A stretch of DNA of 64,000 nt from the NCBI GenBank assembly GCA_910579265.1, contig CAJTTE010000006.1, positions 69,913 through 133,912 on the forward strand, in the 5' to 3' direction. A program made the position numbers and the translations under genes. Shown here one piece after another: positions 9,408 through 17,531 of this stretch; position 1 is the first letter of the stretch; each line of letters opens with the position of its first letter. Below the pieces are notes generated by a model. That model made no database searches. It saw only the letters and a program-made list of their open reading frames with translations, and was not told where the DNA came from. The DNA is from an uncultured Ruminiclostridium sp. (GTDB taxonomy: Bacteria; Bacillota; Clostridia; Oscillospirales; Ruminococcaceae).

Positions 9408-10664
9408 ATGGGAATGACAATGAGCCAAAAAATACTGGCTAAGCATGCCGGGCTCTCGGAAGTAAGAGAAGGGCAGCTTATAAAAGTTCGGCCGGATATG
9501 GTTCTGGCAAACGATATTACCGGTCCCGTGGCAATAAACGAATTCAACAAGGCGGGCTTTGACAATATTTTCGATAAAAATAAGGTTTGCCTTGTCATGG
9601 ATCATTTTGCCCCTAATAAGGATATTAAGGCGGCGGCCCAGTGCAAGCAGTGCCGAGATTTCGCCGGGAAATACGATATTGCAAATTTTTTTGATACCGG
9701 CGATATGGGTATAGAGCATGCTCTTCTGCCGGAAAAGGGTCTTATAATACCCGGAGAGCTTTGCATAGGCGCGGACAGTCATACCTGCACCTATGGCGCT
9801 CTCGGAGCTTTTTCCACCGGTGTGGGCTCCACCGACATGGCGGCAGGAATGGCAACGGGGACCGCATGGTTTAAGGTCCCGTCCGCCATACGCTTTAATC
9901 TTTACGGAAGGCTCAATAAATACGTTACCGGAAAAGACGTCATACTTCATATAATAGGCTTGATAGGGGTCGACGGAGCGCTTTACCAAAGCATGGAATT
10001 CGGCGGAGAGGGCCTTTCCTCGCTTTCTGTCGAAGACAGGCTCTGCATGGCCAATATGGCTGTGGAGGCGGGAGCGAAAAACGGGATTTTTGAAGTAGAT
10101 CAGCAAACCATCGATTATGTAAAGGAACGATCCGACAGAAAATTTGAAGTATATCAGGCTGACGGTGACGCCGTCTATTCACGGACTATCGACATTGATT
10201 TGTCTAAGATAGAACAAACCGTAGCCTTTCCGCATCTTCCCGAAAATACCAAAACGGAAAAAGACTGGGGAGAAATAAAGATAGACCAGGTTGTGATCGG
10301 TTCCTGCACCAACGGAAGGATCAGCGATATGAGAGCCGCCGCCCAAGTGCTCAAAGAAAAGCATGTGGCGAAGGGCGTCCGCTGTATTATTATTCCCGCC
10401 ACTCAGAAAATAAGTCTGCAATGTATACGGGAAGGCTTGGCGGAAATATTTATAAACGCGGGCTGCGTATTTTCCACACCTACCTGCGGGCCGTGCCTCG
10501 GCGGTCATATGGGCATATTGGCGGCCGGAGAGCGCGCCGTTTCCACCACAAACAGAAACTTTGTGGGAAGAATGGGTCATACCGAAAGCGAGGTCTATCT
10601 GGCGAGCCCCTATGTTGCGGCAGCAAGCGCCGTGAAAGGAATGTTAACCGGATATAGGGGATAA
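9408..10664 (+). CDS. leuC: 3-isopropylmalate dehydratase large subunit
   Basis: The 418-aa length matches the short LeuC/HacA type. The aconitase-fold 4Fe-4S cysteines are in GSCTNGR (near residue 300) and PTCGPCLGG (near 360). The substrate loop GADSHTCTYGALGAFSTG is near residue 122. With LeuD it isomerises 2-isopropylmalate to 3-isopropylmalate and, in the citramalate route, citramalate to methylmalate. The start at 9408 follows AAAGGA (9393-9398); a longer in-frame reading from 9216 is rejected for lack of homology. Unusually, leuC and leuD are 2.1 kb apart here, separated by several repeat elements and an unrelated small gene. Confidence 0.93.
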   Translation: MGMTMSQKILAKHAGLSEVREGQLIKVRPDMVLANDITGPVAINEFNKAGFDNIFDKNKVCLVMDHFAPNKDIKAAAQCKQCRDFAGKYDIANFFDTGDMGIEHALLPEKGLIIPGELCIGADSHTCTYGALGAFSTGVGSTDMAAGMATGTAWFKVPSAIRFNLYGRLNKYVTGKDVILHIIGLIGVDGALYQSMEFGGEGLSSLSVEDRLCMANMAVEAGAKNGIFEVDQQTIDYVKERSDRKFEVYQADGDAVYSRTIDIDLSKIEQTVAFPHLPENTKTEKDWGEIKIDQVVIGSCTNGRISDMRAAAQVLKEKHVAKGVRCIIIPATQKISLQCIREGLAEIFINAGCVFSTPTCGPCLGGHMGILAAGERAVSTTNRNFVGRMGHTESEVYLASPYVAAASAVKGMLTGYRG

Positions 10665-10767
10665 GCGCTAATCCTTGGAAATAAACATTTTTTAACATTT
10701 TATACAGTTCTCATTTTGAACTGACGTAATACCCACAGGTTAAAACGTGCCTGCACCCGAAACACGT

Positions 10768-10930
10768 TATTGCTCCACCAAGTAACTCTTGAAGGATTTA
10801 TGCGCCGAAGGGCTGTGGAAAGACAAGGAATAATACCGCAGGAATATGCGCATATTTCAAGGGCTTATGACGAAGTATTTAGGCAGCCGGGCAAGCAGAA
10901 AAATTCAAGAGTTAATTGGGGGAGCAATAT
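10768..10930 (+). repeat. Family B element (B1)
   Basis: A ~163-bp element with terminal inverted repeats of about 26 bp (TATTGCTCCACCAAGTAACT ... and its imperfect reverse complement ending GGGGGAGCAATA). The outermost bases are TA on both sides, as expected of TA target duplication by IS630/Tc1-mariner-type transposition. Confidence 0.88.
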
Positions 10931-10937
10931 AAAGGGA

Positions 10938-11117
10938 TCAGGGCATATCAGAAAACAAAGCGAATTAGTACGATTACTCTAAAAGCGCGGCGAAAGCGAA
11001 GAAATGCGAGAGTGCCTCACAGCTATCCTTTGTGGGATGATTATCTGCATTCCATGACGCGAAAAGCGTCCCCGGTCAGTAGAAGCCGTGTATTTTGCGG
11101 CTTTTCAGACAGACCCT
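10938..11117 (-). repeat. Family C element (C10)
   Basis: It begins CAGGGCATATCAGAAAAC and ends GGCTTTTCAGACAGACCCT, matching the family C inverted ends, with the internal GACGCGAAAAGCGTC block. It lies only 7 bp from B1. Confidence 0.75.
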
Positions 11118-11166
11118 GTCATTACACTGTCAAACGCTTTTAAGGCGAATTTGTCTTAAGCGAAAT

Positions 11167-11344
11167 AAAGACAATACCGCACAATGACCGCCTGAGGGCT
11201 TTGCGTGCGGCTTGCTTGCATATTTTCGGTCATCTTACGCAAATTCTCCTTGAAATACGTCAGTATCCCTGCGTCGAATTTATGCAAGCTGACGTAAAAT
11301 CTGACTGCGCGATTCACACGCAATCATTGTGTGGTGTTGCCTAA
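11167..11344 (-). repeat. Family A element (A3)
   Basis: An almost full-length copy in reverse orientation, with ends ACAATACCGCACAATGA and TGTGGTGTTGCCTAA. The outer bases are slightly decayed compared with A5-A7. Confidence 0.85.
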
Positions 11345-11715
11345 AGTATAACGTGGAGTTTTCCCATAGAAAACGTTTTTATAAAAACCGCTGAACAACA
11401 ATGCCCGGTCGAAACAAAAAATTCGTCATGATCGGCTGCGCAATTGTTCGGTATTTATTGCGCCAAATATAAGGAACATAAAACCCGCATTTTAACCGGA
11501 ACCGGATCTTTTTTCTGTCATTTCCGATTTTGTTTTTATTAAAATACATTTTGCCCCCGGATATACCGTCCGTAGCAAATACAATCTGCGGATAATATCT
11601 CAATATCGGAAATAACAAGTTACGGCCATTCCGTTAACGCCTGTTTAACGGCAAATATGTTCTTTGTTTTACACTACAACTGCCTTGATTAAATATGAAA
11701 GGAAATAAATAAATC
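11345..11715. other. Intergenic upstream of Dabb gene
   Basis: No supported gene and no clear promoter. An AAGGA-type ribosome binding site for the next gene is near 11699. Confidence 0.35.
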
Positions 11716-12015
11716 ATGCTTAACCACATTGCCCTATTGAACTTCAGGGATGAGCTCGGAGAGAGCGACAAAAGAATTGCCGCGGTAAAACTGAAAAGCG
11801 GGCTTGAAGATCTGGCGGACAAAATCGAAGGACTCATTGACATCAGAGTGGAAACGCTGCTTTTAGACTGCTCCTCTGCGGACATACTTCTTTTGTGCAA
11901 GCTTCAGGACAGAGAAGCTTTGGAACGCCTAAAGACCTCCCCTCTTTTGTTTAATATTAAACCGATTATCGATGAAAACCTTGACAGAGTCCATACTGCG
12001 GATTATATTTCCTAG
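11716..12015 (+). CDS. Stress-responsive A/B barrel (Dabb) domain protein
   Basis: The 99-aa single-domain protein has the Dabb pattern: an N-terminal HIALLNFRDE strand, a central helix followed by GLIDIRVE, a DILLLCKLQDREALE strand-helix, and a C-terminal R-x3-ADY. Dabb proteins are small dimeric barrels; some act on polyketides, but most bacterial members have no known substrate. It sits between leuC and leuD without evident pathway logic. The TAG stop (12013-12015) coincides with the first three bases of a family C element. The reading frame already ends where the family normally ends, so little or nothing has been lost. Confidence 0.85.
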   Translation: MLNHIALLNFRDELGESDKRIAAVKLKSGLEDLADKIEGLIDIRVETLLLDCSSADILLLCKLQDREALERLKTSPLLFNIKPIIDENLDRVHTADYIS

Positions 12016-12366
12016 GAGCTATCGAAAAGCCGCAAAACGCACGATTTCTACTGACAGCGGACGCTTTTCGCGTCAAGGAATGCCGATAGCTACCCCAAAG
12101 AAATAACTATGAAATACCCTCGTATTTCTCCGCTTTTTTCTTTAAAATTCCCATGCTTTTAGCGTAATCGTACAAATTTACTTTGTCTTAGAGCCTGTTT
12201 AGTATCTCGAAGTATGTAGATTGCGCAGCAGATTTTGGGTATTTCGAGGCGATTTTTCGCAGACGTACTTTAATGTACATCAAGAAAAATCAACGAAGAA
12301 ATACGCAAAAGGTGCAAGCAAGACTCATGCCGAGAGATGCTAAACAGGCTCTCAGGATATGCCTTA
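12013..12366 (+). repeat. Family C element (C1), split by family D
   Basis: Left part 12013-12188 begins TAGGAGCTATCGAAAAGCC. The right terminus (CAGGATATGCCTTA) is found at 12353-12366, after an intact family D element at 12189-12352. The first three bases are the stop codon of the Dabb gene. Confidence 0.8.
12189..12352 (+). repeat. Family D element (D1), inserted in C1
   Basis: A 164-bp element with near-perfect ends TAGAGCCTGTTTAG ... CTAAACAGGCTCT. Because family C sequence continues on both sides, D1 inserted after C1. Confidence 0.88.
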
Positions 12367-12719
12367 GTCTCTTTAGATGATTTAATAATCATAATACCCG
12401 GCTTTTTTAAAGATACTTTTTTTGAAGGTTCTTACTTTCCCTCCGTCGCAAAAGCTATACTTAACGTGCGCGGTACTGTATATCCTTTAAAAATATTGTA
12501 TAAACTGCTTTCAAGGCTTTTGCCGTGATCATAGATTTACAGCCGAGCTTAAAGTGAAAAATATTTATGCCACGGCTTTTTAAAATCTTTTATGATTTCC
12601 GGAATTGCCGATAGATTTCAGGATAACATTTGACGGCTTCTTTCTGGCATTTTAAAGCTTATGCTTTATCGTTTTTTAATTGGAAACAAAAAATATGGTA
12701 CTTCATACGAAAGGAGACA
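12367..12719. other. Intergenic upstream of leuD
   Basis: No gene supported. A TTGACG hexamer at 12630-12635 has no well-placed -10, so the leuD promoter remains unassigned. Confidence 0.35.
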
Positions 12720-12764
12720 ATGCGGAAAACGCAACAGACAATACATCCGCAGAAAGTAAAATGA
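12720..12764 (+). CDS. Possible 14-codon leader peptide coupled to leuD
   Basis: AAAGGAG (12710-12715), the only strong ribosome binding site here, precedes an ATG at 12720. It opens a 14-codon frame reading MRKTQQTIHPQKVK. Its TGA overlaps the leuD ATG as ATGA at 12761-12764, the classic translational-coupling arrangement. The peptide is not rich in leucine or isoleucine, so it does not look like a branched-chain attenuation leader. It could instead be a broken start region of an extended leuD. Confidence 0.5.
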   Translation: MRKTQQTIHPQKVK

Positions 12765-13243
12765 ACGCACATGGCTTAGCGCACAAATACGGAGATAACG
12801 TGGATACGGACGTTATAATTCCGGCAAGGTATCTTAACACGTCAGACTTCAGAGAATTGGCTGCTCATTGTATGGAGGATATAGACAAGGACTTCGTACG
12901 CAGAGTAAAGACGGGAGATATTATAGTAGGAAAAGCCAACTTCGGCTGCGGAAGTTCCCGCGAACACGCTCCCATCGCTATAAAAGAGAGCGGGATATCC
13001 TGCGTTATAGCGGCAACCTTTGCAAGGATTTTTTACCGCAACGCAATAAACATCGGGCTTCCCATAATGGAATGTCCTGAAGCAGCTAACGAAATATCGG
13101 CCGGAGACGAGTTGGATGTGGATTTTGAAAGCGGTAAAATAACCGATCTTACAAACGGAAAAGTATATACCGCCGAACCCTTTCCGGAATTCATAAGAGA
13201 TATCATAAATAAGGGCGGATTACTTAATTCCCTTAAAAAATAA
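12761..13243 (+). CDS. leuD: 3-isopropylmalate dehydratase small subunit
   Basis: From ATG 12761 the product is 160 aa, the usual LeuD length. It opens with the conserved block KYGDNVDTDVIIPARYL at residues 8-24. The swivel-domain motif GCGSSREHAP is near residue 63, followed by ARIFYRNAINIGLP. It forms the isopropylmalate isomerase with LeuC. In-frame upstream starts at TTG 12680 or ATG 12695 would add a low-complexity Asn/Thr/Asp-rich tail and lack a good ribosome binding site. The strong site instead serves an overlapping 14-codon frame that ends on the leuD start. The gene is separated from leuC and leuB by repeat-filled spacers. Confidence 0.9.
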   Translation: MNAHGLAHKYGDNVDTDVIIPARYLNTSDFRELAAHCMEDIDKDFVRRVKTGDIIVGKANFGCGSSREHAPIAIKESGISCVIAATFARIFYRNAINIGLPIMECPEAANEISAGDELDVDFESGKITDLTNGKVYTAEPFPEFIRDIINKGGLLNSLKK

Positions 13244-13258
13244 AATAACGGTCATTAT

Positions 13259-13423
13259 TAGAGCGTGTTTAGTATCTCGAAGTATGTAGATTTCGCAGCA
13301 GCTTTTGCGTTTTTCGAGGCGATTTTTCCCGGACATACTTGACGTACATCAAGAAAAATCAACGAAGAAATACGCAAATGGTACAAGCAAGATGCATGCT
13401 GAGAGCTGCTAAACAGACCCTTA
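13259..13423 (+). repeat. Family D element (D2)
   Basis: A ~165-bp copy in the same orientation as D1, with ends TAGAGCGTGTTTAG and GCTAAACAGACCCTTA. It begins 15 bp after the leuD stop. Confidence 0.88.
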
Positions 13424-13947
13424 TAAAGCCCTAAAGAAAACATACAAAAAGCGCGGTGTTGCAGACACTGAAAAAAGCTTAAAAAGCTTGAATTCGACAG
13501 AAATATCGGAACGAACGAGGGCTAATGTCTGAAAAATACGCTTTAAAACCGGCTTAATGCCAAAAAAGCAAAATATGTGAGATTGCTCGCCATAAAAATC
13601 ATATCAATACCGGAATTTATTATAAATCCGTACCATACGCCAACCGCGCTTTAAAAAGAACAAAATCAAACAACTCGTTTTGATTTTTTATGTAAAATCA
13701 AAAGGTTTTGCGTTATTACGTAACAAAAAGACGATTCCGGTTTTTAAGGAATCATGGGTTTTAAATAAGCAACCAACCCCTTTTAAAAAACGCCGTTTGC
13801 GGCACATAAGATTTGTGTAGCATAAGCTTATGTCTTTATGCTTTAATATAAAAATATTGTTATATACGTTCAATATACCGTCTCCGCTTACGGTTGTTCT
13901 GTTTTGAATCTGTGAAAGTATTCCGGAATTTTTTCGGGATTTGACCA
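13424..13947. other. Intergenic, no gene seen
   Basis: AT-rich sequence; a minus-strand open frame of 123 codons spans part of it but has no ribosome binding site or recognisable domain. Confidence 0.35.
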
Positions 13948-14046
13948 TAGGCTGTCTTAAAAGCCGCAGCTTTCGGAATTTTTTACTGACCTTTGACGCC
14001 CCCTGCGTCAAAAATGATCGGGAATACTTTGCATTTCCGCGTTTTA
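13948..14046 (+). repeat. Family C fragment (C11)
   Basis: The left half of a family C element: TAGGCTGTCTTAAAAGCCGC, then TTTACTGACC and a GACGC...GCGTC block. The right half is not recognisable. Confidence 0.55.
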
Positions 14047-14126
14047 TGAAGCCGCGCACATTAACGAAGACGCAATTGTTTGCTCAGTTTTCAGATACAC
14101 ACTAAAACCTGAAGGGATGAATATAA

Positions 14127-15200
14127 ATGAAAAAAAATATAGCGGTTATAAAAGGGGACGGGATAGGTCCTGAAATTATTGAGGAGGCTTTGAAGGTCCT
14201 GGACAAAATAGCCGAGAAATACGGCCACAGCTTTGATTACACCCAGCTTTTAATGGGTGGTATCGCAATAGATGAAACCGGATCTCCACTTCCTCAGGAA
14301 ACAATAGACGGATGCCTATCGTCTGACAGCGTACTTCTGGGAGCGGTAGGCGGCCCTAAATGGGATAAAGGAAAAGGCAGCATGCGGCCGGAAGCCGGCC
14401 TTCTGGGAATAAGAGGCGCTCTTAAGCTTTTCGCCAATATCCGTCCCGCTAAGCTTTTAAAGCCGCTGTCTGACGCCTGCCCTCTGAAAAGAGACATTAC
14501 GGATAAAGGCCTTGATCTTGTCATAGTGCGCGAGCTTATCGGAGGAGCATATTTCGGAGAAAAAAGGACCTTTATTGACGAATACGGTCATAAAACTGCC
14601 GTGGATTCTATGAAATACGGAGATTATGAAATAGAAAGGATATGCCGCGTTGCCTTTGATATGGCAAGAAAACGCCGGAACAAGGTAACAAGCATCGATA
14701 AAGCGAACGTGCTCGACAGCTCAAGACTTTGGAGAGAAATAGCCCATAAGGTGTCGGCCGAATATCCCGATGTGGATTTTTCCGATATGCTGGTGGATAA
14801 CGCCGCTATGCAGCTGGTCAGGGATCCCTCACAATTTGATGTTATAGTTACCGAAAATCTCTTCGGAGATATCCTTTCTGATGAAGCAAGCATGATAACC
14901 GGGTCTCTCGGAATGATCCCCTCGGCAAGTCTTGGAGAAGGCTCTCCGGGTCTTTATGAACCTATCCACGGCTCCGCTCCGGATATTGCCGGACAAAATA
15001 AAGCCAATCCTATGGCTGCGGTTCTTTCGGCGGCGATGATGCTCAGATACAGCTTTGATATGCGGGAAGAAGCCGATGATATAGAAAATGCGGCGGATAA
15101 AGTGCTTGAGGAGGGCTTCCGTACAAGTGACATCATGAGCGAAGGTATGACGCTTGTTTCCTGTTCGGAGATGGGGGACAGGATAGCCGCATTTATCTGA
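14127..15200 (+). CDS. leuB: 3-isopropylmalate dehydrogenase
   Basis: The 357-aa isocitrate/isopropylmalate dehydrogenase has KGDGIGPEI at residues 9-17, LLGAVGGPKWD near 72, and a conserved VRELIGGAYFGEKR near 133 that marks LeuB. The catalytic D-x3-D is in FGDILSDEASM near 247, and the NAD loop EPIHGSAPDIAG is near 276. It oxidatively decarboxylates 3-isopropylmalate and, in the citramalate route, methylmalate to 2-oxobutyrate. GAAGGG precedes the ATG. It ends the cimA-leuC-leuD-leuB set and is followed by a strong terminator shared with the convergent ABC genes. Confidence 0.95.
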   Translation: MKKNIAVIKGDGIGPEIIEEALKVLDKIAEKYGHSFDYTQLLMGGIAIDETGSPLPQETIDGCLSSDSVLLGAVGGPKWDKGKGSMRPEAGLLGIRGALKLFANIRPAKLLKPLSDACPLKRDITDKGLDLVIVRELIGGAYFGEKRTFIDEYGHKTAVDSMKYGDYEIERICRVAFDMARKRRNKVTSIDKANVLDSSRLWREIAHKVSAEYPDVDFSDMLVDNAAMQLVRDPSQFDVIVTENLFGDILSDEASMITGSLGMIPSASLGEGSPGLYEPIHGSAPDIAGQNKANPMAAVLSAAMMLRYSFDMREEADDIENAADKVLEEGFRTSDIMSEGMTLVSCSEMGDRIAAFI

Positions 15201-15382
15201 TAAGTATCCGAACAAATCCGCAGGTAAGGAAAACCCCTCGGTAAAAGCCGGAATAAAAATAAACATGAAGGAAAGTAGACCGTCTGATTCAAATAACGCA
15301 TTTTGCGGGTGTTTTCGGACAAAAACGGGATCCTTTAATCTCAGGTAGTCGCTTACATTTTTATGTGTATAAATACCGAAAT

Positions 15383-15460
15383 AACGGCCGTTCCGATTTA
15401 AAATGTCATAATAATACCGATGGGTATTTGACATTTAAGCCGGAACGGCCGTTTTGGTTT
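15383..15460. terminator. Terminator between leuB and ABC-2 exporter genes
   Basis: A 13-bp outer stem (15383-15395 with 15441-15453) and an inner AAATGTCA/TGACATTT stem are followed on + by a T-rich tract. It lies between convergent genes and so probably serves leuB. Confidence 0.75.
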
Positions 15461-15485
15461 TTCGGATTTAAAGATTTTTCGTTTG

Positions 15486-16355
15486 TTAAAGCTCCATCTC
15501 TTCCTTGCCTCTGTTATCTATTCTTCGCGCGGAAATCACGAACAAGGTTACAAAATAACAAAGCACCATCAAAAGCACTGTTATTCCTATGCTGCCCCAA
15601 AGATTCACGCTGTCGAAGCCGTTTTCGAGCACGGCATTCTGCGCCTGAGAAGTGAGCGTAAAGGGATGAAATTTATCTGCTCCGAGTGCTGAAAACAAAG
15701 TGGTAAGAATAACGTTTCCGCCGTACATAATTACTACCGACAAGCCCGCCTTTGAGGTGCATAAACCCAATGTAAAATACAATACGGTCATAAATGCGTC
15801 AAACACCGCCGCCAACAATGCGGAGACCGCAATATTGGATATACTTATTTCAATTCCCCCGAACACAAGAGCCGAAATCCCGAAGCCGATCCATATGCCG
15901 CAAAATGCAAACAATGCCACTGAAGCGGGATAAACAATAAATTTCGGAAGAATATACAGCTTAGAGCTGAGTCCCGCATTCTGTGGGATTATCATTGAAC
16001 GCTTTTTAAGCTCGCCCCCGGCCGAATACATTGTAACAAGCATAAATATCAGCATAAGTGTGCTTGTAAGATCACCCAAAGCACTTATCGCTCCCAGCTT
16101 AGCCATATATGACTCATCGGTCATATCCCCCATTATGCCGGAACCGGAAATTTCCATATCCATGTTTATCGACTGTGTGCTTAAATCGTTATCGCCGCCA
16201 AGCTCCATATTTTCAATACTGGACAGCATCTCAAAGGAGAGCTTCATTAAAAGAGGGGATGCCGCCGCAAACAAAACCGCCGCAATAATTACTCCCCACA
16301 TTCTGAAGGAGCGGGTAAAAAACATAAGCTCCTTTTTTATGCCTTCCTTAAGCAT
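15486..16355 (-). CDS. ABC-2 type transporter permease
   Basis: A 289-aa polytopic membrane protein with hydrophobic segments near residues 19-40, 95-115, 145-165, 170-195, 205-225 and 255-278. It has a large extracytoplasmic loop after the first segment (about residues 45-90, rich in Met, Ser and Asp), a common ABC-2 exporter layout. Its start overlaps the end of the ATPase gene by 8 bp, so the two form one exporter. The substrate is unknown; antibiotic, lipid or peptide export are all possible. Confidence 0.82.
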   Translation of the reverse strand: MLKEGIKKELMFFTRSFRMWGVIIAAVLFAAASPLLMKLSFEMLSSIENMELGGDNDLSTQSINMDMEISGSGIMGDMTDESYMAKLGAISALGDLTSTLMLIFMLVTMYSAGGELKKRSMIIPQNAGLSSKLYILPKFIVYPASVALFAFCGIWIGFGISALVFGGIEISISNIAVSALLAAVFDAFMTVLYFTLGLCTSKAGLSVVIMYGGNVILTTLFSALGADKFHPFTLTSQAQNAVLENGFDSVNLWGSIGITVLLMVLCYFVTLFVISARRIDNRGKEEMEL

Positions 16356-17271
16356 TGCCGTTCACCACCTTTAAATAAATTTCCTCAAGACTTTCGGTCA
16401 CCGTTCTGAACTGCGAAGGAACGACCGAATTTTCTTCGAAGGTTTTTATAAGCAGCTGAGAAGCTGTTTTCGGTTCGGGAGTGCGTATTACGAAAAAGCC
16501 TGTTTTTTCGTAATAATCTACCTTTTCGATAAGGGAGCTGTTCTCGAGTCCTTTTATTGCGGAAATGCTCTTTTCGTCAGTTTCATAGAGCTTTACCTCA
16601 ATTTCCTGCTTGGCATAGTTCATAAGTATATCGGAGATTTTTCCCTCTATGGCCATTTTTCCGTTTCTCATTATGCCTACGCTTCCGGCAACCTTTTCCA
16701 CGTCGGAAAGAATATGGGTGCAGAGAATTATTGTCGCACCGATTTGTGAAACGTTTCTTATTATGTTCATAACATCCGCCCTGCCCTCCGGGTCAAGAGC
16801 TGAGGTCGGCTCGTCCAGTACGAGTACCTGAGGTGAATCGAAAATAATGGCTGCGATACCCATTCTCTGGTTCATTCCTCTCGAATAGCCTTTTATACGG
16901 CGTTTCCCGCCTTCTCTCATACCGACTATGTCCAGAACTTCCTCCACGCGGGCTTCAACATTTCCTTCGTACTTGCAGCAGGCGGCAATATATCTCAGGT
17001 ATTCATAGCCGTTCATGAAATTAAACATAGAAGGCGTTTCGGGAAGATAGCCTATCTTTATTCTTTTTTCCTCCCCGGAATTTTCATCACCTAAAATAAC
17101 GTCTCCTCCGTCTTTTGCAATAACGTTGCAGAGAATATTCATGGTAGTGGTCTTACCGCAGCCGTTTTTGCCCAAAAAGCCGTATATTTCTCCGTCCGGC
17201 ACATTCATGTCGAGACCGTCAAGAACCCGGAAATGTCCGTAGCTTTTCTGTAAATTGCGAATGGTTACCAT
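16348..17271 (-). CDS. ABC transporter ATP-binding protein (ABC-2 exporter)
   Basis: The 307-aa ATPase has Walker A GKNGCGKTT near residue 35, a divergent signature YSRGMNQRMGIA near 133, Walker B VLVLDEPTSALDP near 154, and a switch His in LCTHILSD. The C-terminal ~80 residues form the variable extension typical of CcmA/NatA-type exporter ATPases. It is the first gene of a two-gene operon with the permease. GAAAGGAAAG precedes the ATG, and a good promoter lies about 35 bp upstream. Confidence 0.9.
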   Translation of the reverse strand: MVTIRNLQKSYGHFRVLDGLDMNVPDGEIYGFLGKNGCGKTTTMNILCNVIAKDGGDVILGDENSGEEKRIKIGYLPETPSMFNFMNGYEYLRYIAACCKYEGNVEARVEEVLDIVGMREGGKRRIKGYSRGMNQRMGIAAIIFDSPQVLVLDEPTSALDPEGRADVMNIIRNVSQIGATIILCTHILSDVEKVAGSVGIMRNGKMAIEGKISDILMNYAKQEIEVKLYETDEKSISAIKGLENSSLIEKVDYYEKTGFFVIRTPEPKTASQLLIKTFEENSVVPSQFRTVTESLEEIYLKVVNGNA

Positions 17272-17303
17272 AACTTTCCTTTCCCTTTCCTAATGATAAT
17301 ATT

Positions 17304-17332
17304 ATTTTAACACAGCAGGATATATATGTCAA
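17304..17332 (-). promoter_or_regulatory. Promoter of ABC-2 exporter operon
   Basis: On the minus strand, TTGACA (17327-17332), 17-bp spacer, TAAAAT (17304-17309). Confidence 0.8.
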
Positions 17333-17430
17333 TAGAATTTACTAAACTTTGTAAAAAATTTTTGGCGGTAAAGACATAAGTAAATTTTATTTACTTATGT
17401 CTCATAAAGAATGTAATCAAAACGAACCGC

Positions 17431-17467
17431 AAAAAAAGGCTATGGCAAAATCCTGTTTGCCATAGCC
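17431..17467 (-). terminator. Terminator of glutamine synthetase gene
   Basis: A perfect 12-bp stem (17438-17449 with 17456-17467) is followed on the minus strand by seven T residues. It is 65 bp past the glnN stop. Confidence 0.88.
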
Positions 17468-17531
17468 AAAGAAAAGGGTGCAGGTATATCTTAAAGCATA
17501 TTATGCTTTAAGTCGCTTATAAAGTCTTTTT

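Noticed and set aside
13688..14059. 123-codon minus-strand frame
   Set aside because: No ribosome binding site or domain, and part of it is a family C fragment.
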